Shown piece by piece: positions 11,470 to 23,139 of a stretch of DNA of 64,000 nt. Under the pieces are notes generated by a model. That model was not told where the DNA came from. It ran no database searches and worked only from the letters and a program-made list of their open reading frames with translations. The position numbers and the translations under genes are program-made. The DNA is from Eulemur rufifrons (Eukaryota > Chordata > Mammalia > Primates > Lemuridae). The stretch is taken from contig NC_090986.1 of NCBI RefSeq assembly GCF_041146395.1, forward strand, positions 45,234,001 through 45,298,000, given 5' to 3'. Each line of letters starts with the position of its first letter. Position 1 is the stretch's first letter.

Positions 11470-11725
11470 TCAGAATGTGAGGCCAAAATTATATTTCAGC
11501 AGTTTTATGTTAAATGTTTCAAGGAAAGCCATACGGCCCTTGGGCACTGCATGACATACAGTAGTATCAGAAACAATTGATGTGTGTAATGACAATTGCA
11601 AGCATCCATTCCAGATGAGCTGACCCACCCTGATTCCACCCTGCTGCTCCTGTTTGGTCAGCAGGTACTTTTCACCATCTGTTTCTCTCCTGGCAGCTGA
11701 ATCGTTTCTCTTATTGTGCACCTAA
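11470..11725 (-). other. Possible conserved element or exon-like stretch
   Basis: This is a richer-GC island in AT-rich DNA with an open frame of 83 codons on the minus strand. It has no repeat signature that I know. On the minus strand an AG (11722-11723) precedes a 53-nt stretch that ends before a GTACCT donor-like site (from 11668 down). The peptide is hydrophilic (NKRNDSAARRETDGEK) and I do not recognise it. It may be a conserved noncoding element, an alternative exon, or chance. Confidence 0.25.
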
Positions 11726-11739
11726 ATGGTGAAGCATGT

Positions 11740-13320
11740 TTAATATGAAATATAGCTTGTAGGTCATGAGATAGTCTAAGTATTTCTATTTAATTTGGTT
11801 AGACTAATTTTAGCTTGATATGCATTTTCTCTTTGAAAAGAGTTTTTATCCTGAGCATAATCAGACCAAGGAATGTAAATTTTTAATAGGGACCGTACAT
11901 ATAATTACAAAGATTGCTGTAATTTGCTGTTTGTATTATTAACATCCTTATGATGATATAATAATCATTCCTTCTAACTAAGTACTTTGCATGATTACTA
12001 AACTGGCCATGAAAACTATAGAGCCTCTAGGAAAACATGTATACTCTGTTGACTTAAAATGTAGACATAATTTTTGCATTGCATTTTGTCTTTCTTCTTA
12101 GATCAAAATTTGCATTAAGGTTTTAAAATTTTTATTAATTTTTTTAACATTTTAATAAAGTCCCAAATATTAATGTTATACTCAGGAGATTCAGTTACAC
12201 TTCTTTGAAGCAATTCTTGGTTTGGGAAAATGGGAGACAAGAAATTAAGTCACGTAGGAGGACAAGCCTAAATCTGAGATTCTTCTGCGTAATGATTCGT
12301 AGGGGCCCAGGCAAGGGATGGTCTGTAAAAATGCTTTGTGCCTGAGAGAAGAGAGAGCAGCTGAAATCTGAGCCTAGTCATTAACAGCTACATTTCCAAA
12401 CACATTCAAGAAACTAACTAACATTCCCAAAATGTTATTCTCATCACAGTATTGTTTATTTCTTTGATGTTTTTGCCTGCTTTGAAACAGTTTTATTCAT
12501 TTGGTCACTGTAAAGGAAGAATCTTGTGTTAATATTCCAGCAGAACTCTTTGAAAAATATAAAATTATAGCAGTGATCACTGCAAAGAGAAGTCTTTCTG
12601 TTCTTGGCATCAAATGTATGATTATGGAGAGTTCTTTAGGCTTTTATAGAAAAAAAATTATTTGACTTAAGGCTGACTTCAATTTTGATAAAACAGAAGT
12701 TTGTTGGCCACTCATTCTCTTACACCACATTACCATGGAGGGAAGTGGTTACAATGTTGGTCCAGTGTTTAGCCATCAACTGAGCACAGTCAATGATTAT
12801 GTCTCAATTTTTCTAGGATGAGTAGGTGCTTTGTAAATCAAGATGTTATACAAAACATCCCCATTTAATTTTGATGTGACACCTACATAAATAGACACAT
12901 TGATGGGAAACTGTAAACATCACACAAGTGAAATTTTACTTTAAAGACAATTCCTAATATTTATTTCCTTTTGTTTGCTAGTGTCATTTCTTTTGAAAGA
13001 TTAACTTGTTTATGCCTCACCTTTTTCAAAATGAATCAAGTGGTTCAAATAAAAAAAAAAACACGTAAAGGAACCAGTGACAAATATGTTAACCAAGAGA
13101 AATAAACCAATTGTTGTTTTTAAACATTATTTTTTTCCCTAAGATTTCTGGTATCCAGCACAAAACAGATGACATGATAGTTGACGTAATTTAACTCATA
13201 GCTGCTTAGATAAATTTACCCAGTTATTTTAATATAATAATAACAGAGAAAATCAAAAGTGCTGGTTTTAAGTTATTTCATTAGCCACTTCTATAGCCTT
13301 TGGTAATTCAAAACCCAAAG
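11740..13320. other. Unassigned sequence
   Basis: I find no recognised repeat family, gene or RNA. There are scattered A-runs (for example 13050-13061) and no open frame of note. Confidence 0.5.
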
Positions 13321-13324
13321 TCTT

Positions 13325-13860
13325 TCCAGTGACCTACCAGGTTCTGCATGATCTGGGCCTGCAGTAATTTTGTGAACTCATCTTCAACTATTGTCTTTCT
13401 CATTCACTTGGCTTTAATCACTACAAGTTTCTTGCTGGTTCTTGAATGTGCCAAACATACGCCAGCCTCAGCTTTTGCAGTTTTCTCTGCCTGGATCATC
13501 CTCACTCCAGGAATTTTCGTTGTTGGCTCCATCACTTCATTCAATTCTTTGATCGAGTATAATCTTATCAGTGAGACTTTTCTGACTACTTAATGTAAAA
13601 GAGTATCCACTCATAAGAACTTTCTCTTTTTCCCTTATCCTTCTTTGATTTTCCCCAAGTCCTTCCCAAGCATCTTGTGTGAATTTTTGCATGAATGTTT
13701 GTTTATTTTCATACCCTCCGTCTTAGGATATAAACTACATCAAGCATTGGATTTGTCTGCTTTGCTTATAATATAAATTCCATATCCTAGGACAATGCTT
13801 AGCACATAGTAGACACTCAATAAATAGTTGTGTCATTAATGAATTAAGTCAACAATCAAT
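13325..13860 (+). repeat. L2 (LINE2) 3' end, relatively well kept
   Basis: The landmarks run in order: 'ggttctgcatgatctgggcc', 'gttcttgaatgtgccaaaca', 'ctctgcctggatcatcctca', 'atcagtgagacttttctgac', and the tail 'cttagcacatagtagacact' 'caataaatag'. They correspond to the L2 ORF2 end and 3' UTR. The 81-codon frame 13348-13593 comes from the old L2 coding region and is not a host gene. Confidence 0.9.
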
Positions 13861-14219
13861 CAGTGACCTCTTTGTCTAAGCATTATACCTAAAGATGGGC
13901 TAGTGATATGGTGCTGAACAAATTATTAGGTAAAAATTATTTATCATGTGATAAATCTGCACATTCTTTAAACTTTACCTATTGTTCAGTAATAAAGGAT
14001 TAAATTCAACAATCTCTAAGGTTTCTTTCATTTTGATAGTTCTATAGTATTATGATTCAAAGGTCAAGGAAGAGCATAGATCCTCCTTAATCTAAGTGCA
14101 TTTCAATGTTCTAAATTGTTTCTCTCTAAAGACTCATTTATAAGCAACAACTTCCATTCCTAAAATATGCCCTTTAAATTATAGACTCTGAACTTGTATA
14201 AAAATTCTTCCTTGTTCTG
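13861..14219. other. Unassigned AT-rich sequence
   Basis: Between two LINE relics. Nothing is recognised. Confidence 0.45.
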
Positions 14220-14221
14220 AA

Positions 14222-14530
14222 ATTGTTCTCTTTGCTCATCTCTGCCCATCTGAATCCTACTCACTTTGAAGGCTGGACGAAATCCCTCTTCTTTGTGAAA
14301 CTTAACTTTACTAAACCAGCTCACACTCAGAATTCGCTGATTCATTTACTCAACCTCATTTATGGTGAAAGAATAAATAAAATAAGACCTAGAGACATTG
14401 CTCTTTACTCAAAGCCTTTAGCTAATTGATGACAAATTTTGCTTGTGTCCCGACTTAGAGATCTCCTGCCTGTACTTAGATACCATATATTCCTCTGTAC
14501 TATTTTTTTATTTTAATTACAAGTAAACAC
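14222..14530 (+). repeat. L2/CR1-like 3' fragment
   Basis: 'cactttgaaggctggacgaa', 'atccctcttctttgtgaaac' and a later 'cctctgtactat' resemble the 'caaggctcaactcaaatcccacctcctctgtgaa' block of L2 or CR1-group LINEs. The match is worn. Overlapping open frames on both strands here are unlikely to be coding. Confidence 0.35.
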
Positions 14531-14764
14531 AAATTATCTGAAACATAAGCTTCATCTTGGAAGAAACAGTGGTTTTAGCTCTTGACAACTTTCAAAGTTT
14601 TCAAAACTTTTTTAAAATATATTTGATCCTTTTTCAATATTTTCATAAAAAGTAAGTTATCTAATGGGATCTCAGTTTATGTCACAAACTAGAGTATTGT
14701 AATTTCTTCTAGAAAAAAATATTTTATTTATACACCATAATATGTGTATATATGTAGGTATAGA

Positions 14765-15330
14765 TGTTGCCATTTAAGTTTTTTCTAAACCCAAAAAGGA
14801 GCACAGTACACACAAGGCTTAGGACTTTGCATTTTGTACTAGACATTTTTTGTTTTTTTCTATCAGTCCTCATTGTTTCTAATGTGTGCGCAGTATTCTA
14901 TTATACAGAGTACCATAACTTGTTTAGCTTAGCATCAAAGTTTTTGTCCATCGTCTTTTTGTATTTCCATTGTTTTGTTTTGCTATTCCTAATAACAACA
15001 TAATGAATAGAATACATATGTTTACAAATTTTACACACACACACACACACACACATACAGCCCATATAAAATATAAGTAGTTTTTCATAAATTTATGAGC
15101 CATTTATGCTTTTTATTTTGTGAACTGCATGTTCCAATCCTTGGATGATTTTTTTATTGATTCAATCATTCTTTCATTTTAAATTTGTATAGTCTCTTTG
15201 TAAATTGAAGGTATTAGCTTTGTGTCAAGTGTTGTAAATATGTTTTGCCAGTTGTTATGGGTATTCACTTTTTTGAGATTTAAGACAACTCATGAAGTTA
15301 GATTGTCAAAGCTATTTAAAATTAAATGAA
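14765..15330 (-). repeat. L1M-type LINE fragment, antisense
   Basis: In the + direction 'tctttgtaaattgaaggtat', 'tagctttgtgtcaagtgttg' and 'taaatatgttttgccagttg' follow the antisense old-L1 phrase 'ggagttctttatatattaaggatattaatcctttgtc...gcaaatattttttcccag'. The upstream part fits the same ORF2 3' region. A (CA)n tract interrupts it. Confidence 0.6.
15033..15055. repeat. (AC)n microsatellite
   Basis: About 11 AC units within the antisense L1M relic. Confidence 0.95.
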
Positions 15331-16160
15331 TATCTGAGGCAATTATTCAACAAAGTCTAGCTAAGAAAAAAATAGTCAGTTACTTTAATATTTCAAAAGG
15401 AAGTGTTAATTTAGCTTATTTTTTAGGAAATAAAATGTGGTATAGTAAAATAATCTTTTATCTGGAGTGCAATGGCATAAATAATATTTAATAGCTTCTG
15501 CAACAGAGTTCATAAATAATTTAGACATTTTGTAGGTGTCACAAGGAACTTTTTCTCTTATTACTTCTTGGTCACCTCTTGAAAATAGTTGTTTCTGGGA
15601 ACATGGACATGTGTCATGTCTCCTCTAAATGACAAAGCCATTAATAATTAATTTAAAGTTAAAAAAATTGTATCTTGAGAATTAAATCTTTAGGAAAGAT
15701 AGTTATGTTGACAAACAAAAGTCATTCAGAACGTGTACCAAATAGAATTTGAATTCTCTCCTCCACATACATGTGTGTATATACATATGAGTGTATATAT
15801 AAAGGTATATATACACGTATACCTGTGTGTATATATACCTATGTATATAGGTTTATATATACATAAGGAGAGAGAAAAGGAAGGAAAGAGAATTCCATTC
15901 TATTTGGTCCATTAAAATAATCTAAAAATATTCAAAAGACACTATTAAGGAAACTGAGATGTTTAAAATATAGAATATCTAGAGTAAGCTCCATAAACTT
16001 TCTCTGAACTATGGAGAATCAAAGAAGTTAAAAGAAATTTTTACCAGTACCTACTTCCAAGGTTCTATGCCCTTCTCCTGGGGAACTGGAAGAAGTCACA
16101 GTCACGTGGTACATATGCCACGGGGTGGGCTCCGGACACTAGGTGACTTGATTAATATCT
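15331..16160. other. Unassigned sequence with an AT/GT simple repeat
   Basis: No gene or transposon is recognised apart from the alternating tract at 15770-15868. The 60-codon frame over that tract is made by the simple repeat. Confidence 0.5.
15770..15868. repeat. Imperfect (TGTATA)n purine-pyrimidine alternating repeat
   Basis: Irregular mixed TG/TA runs such as 'gtgtatatatacctatgtat' stretch over about 100 bases, then give way to a GA-rich run ('aaggagagagaaaaggaagg'). Confidence 0.85.
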
Positions 16161-16164
16161 ACCT

Positions 16165-16345
16165 CCACTGTTCACTGAGTCTCACTGGGAGTGACATAAC
16201 TATTCTATGTCTCAGTTTACTCATTTACAAAATAGTGCTCATAATAATCTCTATGCCATAGGGTGCTGTAGGGATGGAATGAATGAACACATATAAAGTT
16301 CTCAAGAGGATGCTTGGCCTGTAGTAATGGAAAGTGAATATCTGA
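16165..16345 (+). repeat. MIR SINE
   Basis: 'tatgtctcagtttactcatt', 'tacaaaatagtgctcataat', 'gggatggaatgaatgaacac' and 'aaagttctcaagagg' follow the MIR core and 3' part (consensus 'cctcagtttcctcatctgtaaaatgggg'). Confidence 0.75.
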
Positions 16346-16780
16346 TTATGTTATTACTGTTAATATCCCATTTTAGACTTGCAGAGAAGAGAATTTTTCC
16401 ACACCTCTTCATTTCCAGCAATCCTTCTGCTTTGTTTGAAGTTCAGGAGTGAGTTGGCTTTTAGAAAAATGCAAGCAGAGTGAGAGAGTGAGGAGGGGCA
16501 CACCAATTACTGGAATGGCCACTGAGCAGACGGAATATGATTGTTCCCATGAGACCAAAGCCCAGGGTATGTGGGAGGCCTGGCATTACGGTGAGGAAGA
16601 GAATCTGCTACCAAACTGTAACCAGTGTAACTGACATATGGAAAAAAAATAAAAGTTTCAGCTCTTGGGCCAATTTCTACCACGTTCCCTTTGATAATGA
16701 GTATCTTTCTCCTTCAATAATATCTTGATTGGATACTACAAATCTTTTAAATTTGTTTCCAATTTCTAGGTGAAGAATGT
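16346..16780. other. Unassigned sequence, slightly higher GC
   Basis: Two overlapping + strand frames (16449-16634 and 16537-16728) are open here. Neither has a recognisable domain, and the two would compete for the same DNA. 'aaaaaaaataaaagtttc' at about 16640 looks like a polyadenylation-type string, but nothing upstream supports a transcript. Confidence 0.4.
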
Positions 16781-16782
16781 GA

Positions 16783-16890
16783 TAGTAAACCTTATGAGGA
16801 TTAAATGAAGTTAAAGAAAAGAATTTGGTATAGTCCTTGCTTTATAGAAATGTTCTAAAATAATACTTATTATTAGTAGTATCAATTATT
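16783..16890 (+). repeat. MIR tail fragment
   Basis: 'cttatgaggattaaatgaag' and the following 'atagtccttgctttatagaa' match the MIR 3' part ('gtgaggattaaatgag...gtgcctggcacatagtaa'). The 5' part is not visible. Confidence 0.5.
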
Positions 16891-19480
16891 AATTATTATT
16901 ATCAACATCCTTATCATTATTTTTATTATAATATAAAAAAGGAAAACTATTAAGGGTCAAAACTGCGTATATTTATATAGACAGAAGAATAAAGAACAAG
17001 GAAAATAATTTTTTTTCTTCAACTACATTAGAAAAATTGTTAGATTTGTCTCATCTAGCTGGCACAGCTTATGTAGACAAAATAATTTAAATATTTTGAA
17101 ACTTAATGTTATATCACATATCAATCATGTTCTCAATAGATTTTATTCATAAAAGAGTGGAGGTGTGAAAAATGTTTCACGTGAGGATAGCATAAGAAAG
17201 CTAAAAGGAACACCATCTCAGTAAGTAAGATATCACATCAGCATCCTAACCATTTCACAGCCTGAAGACAACTATGATGTAGCCAACACAAGGACAAACA
17301 AAGGCTGCCAAGGAGCCAGATGCTATTGCTGGAAAGAAAATTTTCTCAGCTCAGCATCTGGGTCTTGTAAATGCAATCCAGAAAAAAACGAAGGCAAGCA
17401 GCATTTTGTAAAGGGGAACAGTGTCCTTACCTAAATGCTACATATATTATAAAAAGTAATATTTGTAATAAATTTTTATTAAGTTAAAAACTCAAAACCA
17501 GACGTGACCTTGTATTCAGTATTCCTTCATGTTAGTGATCACATCCATGAAGATATTTACCCATTACTAGGGCTGTAATGGCATATTTTGTATGAGTGTC
17601 TTGGGGCAAGCAAGGGTTCTCTGTAAGACCACATGATCACCATAACTCCCTGTGGATAAAACAATCTTAAGTAGAAGCTTTTGCTCTTTGCACTCTAATA
17701 TTTATAGAAAGATGTAAGACTTACAGACTTTGGAATCCTAGTGTTTGCCCCTCATGTAAATAGCCTCCATAAGGAAGAAAAATTATCCAATGGAAAACAC
17801 TGAATAAATCAGAGATTAAATGGACAAGGCATAAGTTAATATTGATGCCCCACAGAATAATGTGCTTGTTTATCTGAAATGAATTTATAATCTTTATTTT
17901 TTTGAAGAGTATTTCTATTTGGACAAGGATAAAGTATATATGAAAAGATACAAGTATTGGCAAAACATACTCATGTATATCAAATAATTATATTTTGCTG
18001 TGCAAAATTTTTCATAATATTCCACAGGGATATTTATTTGTACCTTTAAAAGTCTAAGATTGGCTATAATACTACATTTTTTGATGAATGATCTTCAACT
18101 TATTTTAAAAATATAATTCAGTATTTGGTAAGGAAAAGATAAGATTCAATATCCCAATAACATGTATCTGGTATTTGATAATTTGAAGTTCAAGAGGTTG
18201 TGTATTAAAAATACAATTTAATCCAATAGATTGTAGTTAATGGCCCATCATGTTCAAGGAATTAATAAATTGCTGGAACTAATTCAAAGATTAAGTATAG
18301 GCTTTTTTTCTGTCTAGGAGTTAACTATTTTTTGACATAATTATAAATATATACCATTTATATTTTTCTATCTGTTTTATTAAGGGCCAAAACCAGGGGT
18401 CAACTAATACAAGAAAAAGAATTATATTTTAAAATATAAATGTAGATCTGATCATTGCATTTGAGAGATTGGCCAAATTCCTGTTACTTTTAGGATTTCT
18501 GCTTTGTAACAGGATTTATTTATTTGTTTATTTGTTTATGTCTCCTGGATCAATTTTCTTTTCTCTTTTCCTTAAATTTGTCAGTATCCATAGAGTTAAA
18601 ATATAGTAATATTTTATGTTGATAAAATATATAATGATTATATAAACTTTATAATGATAAATTAATTTTGAAATAAACATAAAGTTATATATGCTGAATA
18701 TCATGGTTATTTTTCTGCTTATAAATAAATTTTATGCTTAGCACTAGTGGTCCTCCTCTTTTAATTTATGTGGTTTTTAATTTAAAGAACTAAGAATAAA
18801 TAGAACTAAATATTATCTCTGAAATGGTAAACAAGTGTGCTCATCTGATTAGAAAAATAGTGTAAATGAGACTGGGTCCAAGGTTCAAATTCACTTTTAA
18901 ACCAGATAGCTTATTTCTTGGTCAAGAGATGCACCACCAAATTTAGAAGGCAGTTTTGGAAATGTGTTATGTCAGTGTTAAGATATACTTGGTAATGTAG
19001 TGTGAATACAAAATTGTTATAACCTAAAATGAAGATTTTAGGTTGTAACCTAACCTTCCTCCTTCTCCAATTCCACCCCTCAAATAGGTTGGTAGTGTAT
19101 TTATCTCAGCATTATAGATCGTGTGTGTGTTTGTGTGTATTTGTGTGTGCTTACATAGTAGAAGAAAATGAGGTAGAACTTAAAATACATTTGAAAAAGA
19201 AGAAAGAAAACATTATTTCACATGTGAAACATTCTCCGAATAGTTTGCTTTCTGTTAAATCAACAGTTTAACCAGCAAACTCTCTAGGGTTTTCAAAGTC
19301 ACTGAAGAGAGCCCAAATTAGATTACCTGAATCAACAGTCTTGCAGCTACCCATATATTCAACTTCCTGCTTTTCATTGGACAGGAATGAGTCTAAGATT
19401 TCTACCATAAGAACAAAATCTATTTGATGTATAATAAGGATAAGATCCATAGCCTTAATTTTTTGTTCTTAGTTGTGTTC
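16891..19480. other. Unassigned AT-rich sequence
   Basis: A long stretch where I can place no element with confidence. It has a (TTTA/TTTG)n tract at 18514-18540 and TG-rich sequence at 19118-19150. The 80-codon frames at 17721-17963 (-) and 19029-19271 (+) have no signal of coding use. Confidence 0.45.
18514..18540. repeat. (TTTA/TTTG)n simple repeat
   Basis: 'tttatttatttgtttatttg' is a short tetranucleotide tract. Confidence 0.8.
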
Positions 19481-19487
19481 AAAGTAG

Positions 19488-19602
19488 TGTCCACAATTAC
19501 TCATATAATTCTCCCATATCTAGCATTGTGTATGTATATTGATATTCACAAAGAATTTTTGTTGAATGGAGGAATAAAAGAATGAATGAAAAAAAAACCA
19601 AG
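19488..19602 (+). repeat. L2 3' end
   Basis: 'catatctagcattgtgtatg' then 'gaatttttgttgaatggagg' and 'gaatgaatgaa' give the L2 terminal 'cctagaacagtgcctgg...atatttgttgaatgaatgaatg'. The upstream part has lost recognisable sequence. Confidence 0.6.
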
Positions 19603-19779
19603 ATATAGAATATGAGGAATTTAAATTGTATTAAAATATCCATAGAGATGAAGCACCAGTGAGGAAACGGCAGAATAATGTACAGAGCAGGAACCTCAAT
19701 GCATAGAAGACCTGACTTATTGGCAAGGATATCATTGAATCAGTAAGAGAACTGGCACTATGCAATCCCTATGAGATGG
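19603..19779. other. Unassigned sequence
   Basis: A short gap between L2 and MIR relics, with nothing recognised. Confidence 0.4.
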
Positions 19780-19885
19780 GTTCCTAGACACAGTTCTGCC
19801 ATTTTTGGGCAGTTGAATATTTGGTAAATCGTACAACAGCTCCAGGCCTCAGTCTCCTCATTAGTTCTGGTAGGTCATGGACTGC
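19780..19885 (+). repeat. MIR core fragment
   Basis: 'agttctgccatttttgggca' and 'caggcctcagtctcctcatt' fit the MIR core ('ctctgccacttactagctg...gcctcagtttcctcatc'). Confidence 0.5.
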
Positions 19886-20760
19886 AACTGGAAGCACAGT
19901 GACTACTGCAAGCTCCAATAGATTAATAACTACTGGCTAAAGTCATGTGTGATTCTAAGTTCACCTCTATATGTAATAAGTAGTCAAAAGTACTGTGGAT
20001 GGTTAGTAATGGCGGTCATGGGGCTGTGAAAATAATAGCATTCCTGAGATAGAAGTTTTCTAAGAGTTTTCCATGCTTTTTCTGAATTCTTTAACTGTTC
20101 TGTTTCTCTGAGCTGAAAATGCTTCATTTATCTCTTTACCCTCTTGCCAACATCCGTTACTTACTAATTTCACTTAAGCTTTTTCAAGACAGTAGCTCTA
20201 AACAACTCATCAGCAGTTAAATGGCTGTGTTCATATTCTGTTACCTTTTCCTTATTGTTTGTTTATCATAGATAAGAAATAGCAATTTTAAGTCCTAAAT
20301 ATAAAAAACTGTATGTAAATCAATCGTAAATATTTAGTACTATAAAATGACTTATTGTCTAACTGGTAATTAAGAAATGTGAAATTATTTAAGATTATAT
20401 AATGCTTCATTTGTCAGACAAATCTCCAGTAGAATGTGGAGTTTTCACATAGGACTGAACAGGTATATTCAGGATTTTACTATAAATGATTATGTTGCAG
20501 GAAGGGATTCCCTAGACTGTCATCTATTTATTTCAAGGCACTTGTAATCTAGGTATCATGAAAAGAAAATGTTATTAACCTTAAATAATTCAGTTAAATT
20601 TTTTATGTTAGTTTGTGTAGGTATGTAAAAACCTACTGTTATAAACAGTTTAGTCAATTTTGTTAAAAGAAAAACTCACTTCTGAATAACAGACATAACA
20701 ATGTACTTGATCTAATGCATTTTAATTTATCAGTTTAATCAACTTTGGTATACATGTTGC
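19886..20760. other. Unassigned AT-rich sequence
   Basis: No element or gene is recognised. Confidence 0.45.
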
Positions 20761-20763
20761 CAA

Positions 20764-20783
20764 TTTTTTTTTTTTTTTTTTTT
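20764..20783. repeat. Poly-T tract (20 T)
   Basis: A pure homopolymer with no recognisable Alu or L1 body on its 3' side in antisense. It may be the remains of a retroposon tail or a slippage product. Confidence 0.9.
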
Positions 20784-20799
20784 GCCTTTAAACAAGAAT

Positions 20800-21065
20800 A
20801 TATGGCAATTGATCAGAAAGAATGCTTTCTGTGTGACTTTGAAACTACGCCGTTCCTGCTGCAGTTGTGTTGCTGCGATGGATGACTTTCACAACAGGAA
20901 ATCAGGCCAATTTAAAGTCCAGGCACCAAGCAATTTGAGAACCACCAGCTTTATGCAGTAATATAATTATTCCCTCCGAGGCTCTTAATTGTATTCATCA
21001 CACCATGATTTCTGCACAAATTAAGCATGCATTTACTGCTATATATAACTTGCTTTGCAGTTAAC
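20800..21065. other. Candidate conserved noncoding element
   Basis: This is complex, non-repetitive sequence with several homeodomain-like 'taatt' cores ('atataattattccctccg', 'cttaattgtattcatcac', 'aaattaagcatgcattt'). It resembles no transposon that I know. It stands out from its flanks by even base use and absence of simple runs. No frame stays open. The call is by feel only. Confidence 0.25.
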
Positions 21066-21695
21066 ATTCTGGAAACAAATTTCAAGGAGATAGAATTTTG
21101 GACTTATTCATCCCCTGAAATCACAAGTTCCAAATGTTCGGTATACTTTAAGGTCATATTTTCTCCCTTCTAGCCTCTAAATAAATGAGATACCAAACTG
21201 TGAAGCAAGAGAAAATATCTGGAACTGGATTTTTATATTCTTTTTTATCATTACCCTGAAAATTTGCAAAGATCCAAATTCTAAATATTTCTTGCATACA
21301 TACTGTTTTTCTGGAAGGAATTCCAAACTAAATCTAAGTTATATGTGAAATCACTCTAAATCAAAAATCATTTGAATGTATGTTCAATATCAAATGTCAA
21401 TTATGCATGAAATAGAATGCACATATCTAAGACAAAAGTAAAATAAAAAATGATGCAATGAATATACATAGATAATCTTTCTATCTTAAAACTAAATAGT
21501 ATATTTTATTTGATACAGCTAGAAAATGAATTTATATTTATAAAAGTTTCTAAAAATTTTAAGCCAGGAAAATAAAGTTCCTTTTTAATTATTTTATTTA
21601 AAATATCTTAAATGATGTAGTTTGGATTCCTACAGCATTTGCTGCTTATAGCTGTTACACTGACTCATCTTATCTTGCTTTTTTATCCATCTTAG
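21066..21695. other. Unassigned AT-rich sequence
   Basis: Nothing is recognised. Confidence 0.45.
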
Positions 21696-21699
21696 AAAC

Positions 21700-21985
21700 T
21701 TCACTTTGTAATATTTGATATAATTATTTTGTCTATTGCCGCTAGATTGTCAGCTCCATGAAGGTGAGGTTTTTTTCTATTTATGTATGTATGTATGTAT
21801 CTGCCCATATGCCTATCATTTACCTTCTATATATCTAATCTATCTTTACTGCTGGATTACCAGTGCACCAAATATCATGCAATGGTATCATATATCATAG
21901 TGTGACATTCAATAAATATTATATATGTGATAGTGAATATCATAGTGGACATTCAATAAGTATTATACATGTTGAATGAAATGCT
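21700..21985 (+). repeat. L2 3' end with internal duplication
   Basis: 'ctagattgtcagctccatga' 'aggtgaggttt' is the L2 'tagaatgtaagctccatgagggcagggatttt' block. The terminal 'gacattcaataaatatt' occurs twice (21892-21928 and 21937-21972), as a local duplication of the L2 tail. A (TATG)n tract lies at 21779-21800. Confidence 0.7.
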
Positions 21986-22149
21986 AAATAACCTTATCCT
22001 GTTCATTCTCATTGGATAGATTACAAACTCTTTGGAGGCTAGAGCCATAGGGAGGCATCACAGTGATTTACATTCTCAGTCATTCATTTAACAAAACTTT
22101 GTGGAGTAGCAATCATGAACCAGGCAACAAACTAAAATGTATACATAGT

Positions 22150-22475
22150 TTTTTACATTCAAAAACCTTAGTGCTTCAGAGCTTGAGCTTTGAAATAACT
22201 TCAGCCTGTTTTAGTTGAATAACATAAAACTTATATAAAGTCCCTAATATTTAGTTTATTTGTAAAAGAAGGCTAATGAGAACTGTTTTAAAATTGTTAG
22301 GATATAGTACAACACCGAATGTATAATGCTGTACACATAGGCCTAGCAGAAAGTAAGTAGATGGTAGCTGTTACTTCAGAAGGCTTTTTATCTTCTGTGT
22401 TTTCTTATTTAGTATCTTACACATAGTAGGTAAGAGATAGATAGTAATACTTTTGAAAGGTTAACTGAATTCTTT
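22150..22475 (+). repeat. MIR relic followed by an L2-like tail
   Basis: 'gtttatttgtaaaagaaggc' and 'aaattgttaggatatagtac' fit the MIR 3' half. 'agtatcttacacatagtagg' after it fits an L2 or MIR terminal 'cctggcacatagtagg'. The boundaries are vague. Confidence 0.45.
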
Positions 22476-22840
22476 TCAGCTCCCATCCTCTAGTCAATTA
22501 TCCTTAGATCACAGGGCCCTGGAAAAGGAAGGAGATATCCTCATTTTAAATACAGCTCTAGGGGCAGCTACGAAAAATGGTGTTTGTCCCTGATGAAGCC
22601 TAAGTCACAGAGCCATGAGAGGAATTAAAGGGAACTGGTGGCCAAATGGAATGTGTTTAGGTTTCTTCTACGGGCAACCAACAAATCTGTGAAAAGTATT
22701 AAACTTTAGCAAGATGGAAATATCTCTTCATATTTTCTATCAGGTTAAAGGATAAAATTAGAGGAAACTCAGTGCCAGAAAATATAATTTTAAGCTCTCT
22801 CATTAATGCATATTTGAAATAGTAGAAAACTGTATGAAGT
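22476..22840. other. Unassigned sequence
   Basis: Nothing recognised upstream of the Alu. The last bases hold the Alu's left target duplication ('tgtatgaag', 22831-22839). Confidence 0.4.
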
Positions 22841-23130
22841 ACCAGGCGCAGTGGCTCATGCCTGCAATCCTAGTACTTTGGGAGGCTGAGGCAGGAGGAT
22901 CGCTTGAGGCCAGGAGTTCAAGACCAGCCTGGGCAATAGCAAGACCCCATTGCCACAAAAAATATAAAAGATTAGCCAGGTGTGGTGGCACTTGCCCATA
23001 GTCCTGACTACTTGGGAGGCTGAGGCAGCTTCCTTGAGCCCAGGAGTTTGAGATTGCAGTGAGCTATGACAATGCCCCTGCACTCTAGCCTGAGCAGCAG
23101 AGAGAGATACTGTCTCAAAAAAAAAAAAAT
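22841..23130 (+). mobile_element. Alu SINE, full length (old, AluJ-like)
   Basis: Two 7SL-derived arms are joined by an A-rich linker. The left arm is 'ccaggcgcagtggctcatgc', with the box B-like 'gcttgaggccaggagttcaa'. The right arm has 'attagccaggtgtggtggca' and 'gcagtgagctatgacaatgc', and a poly-A of about 13 follows. 'tgtatgaag' flanks it on both sides (22831-22839 and 23131-23139). Three minus-strand frames of 62-110 codons over it are Alu artefacts. Confidence 0.95.
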
Positions 23131-23139
23131 TGTATGAAG

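Noticed and set aside
13348..13593. Open frame of 81 codons with hydrophobic segments
   Set aside because: The DNA is the 3' end of an L2 LINE, and the frame is transposon debris.
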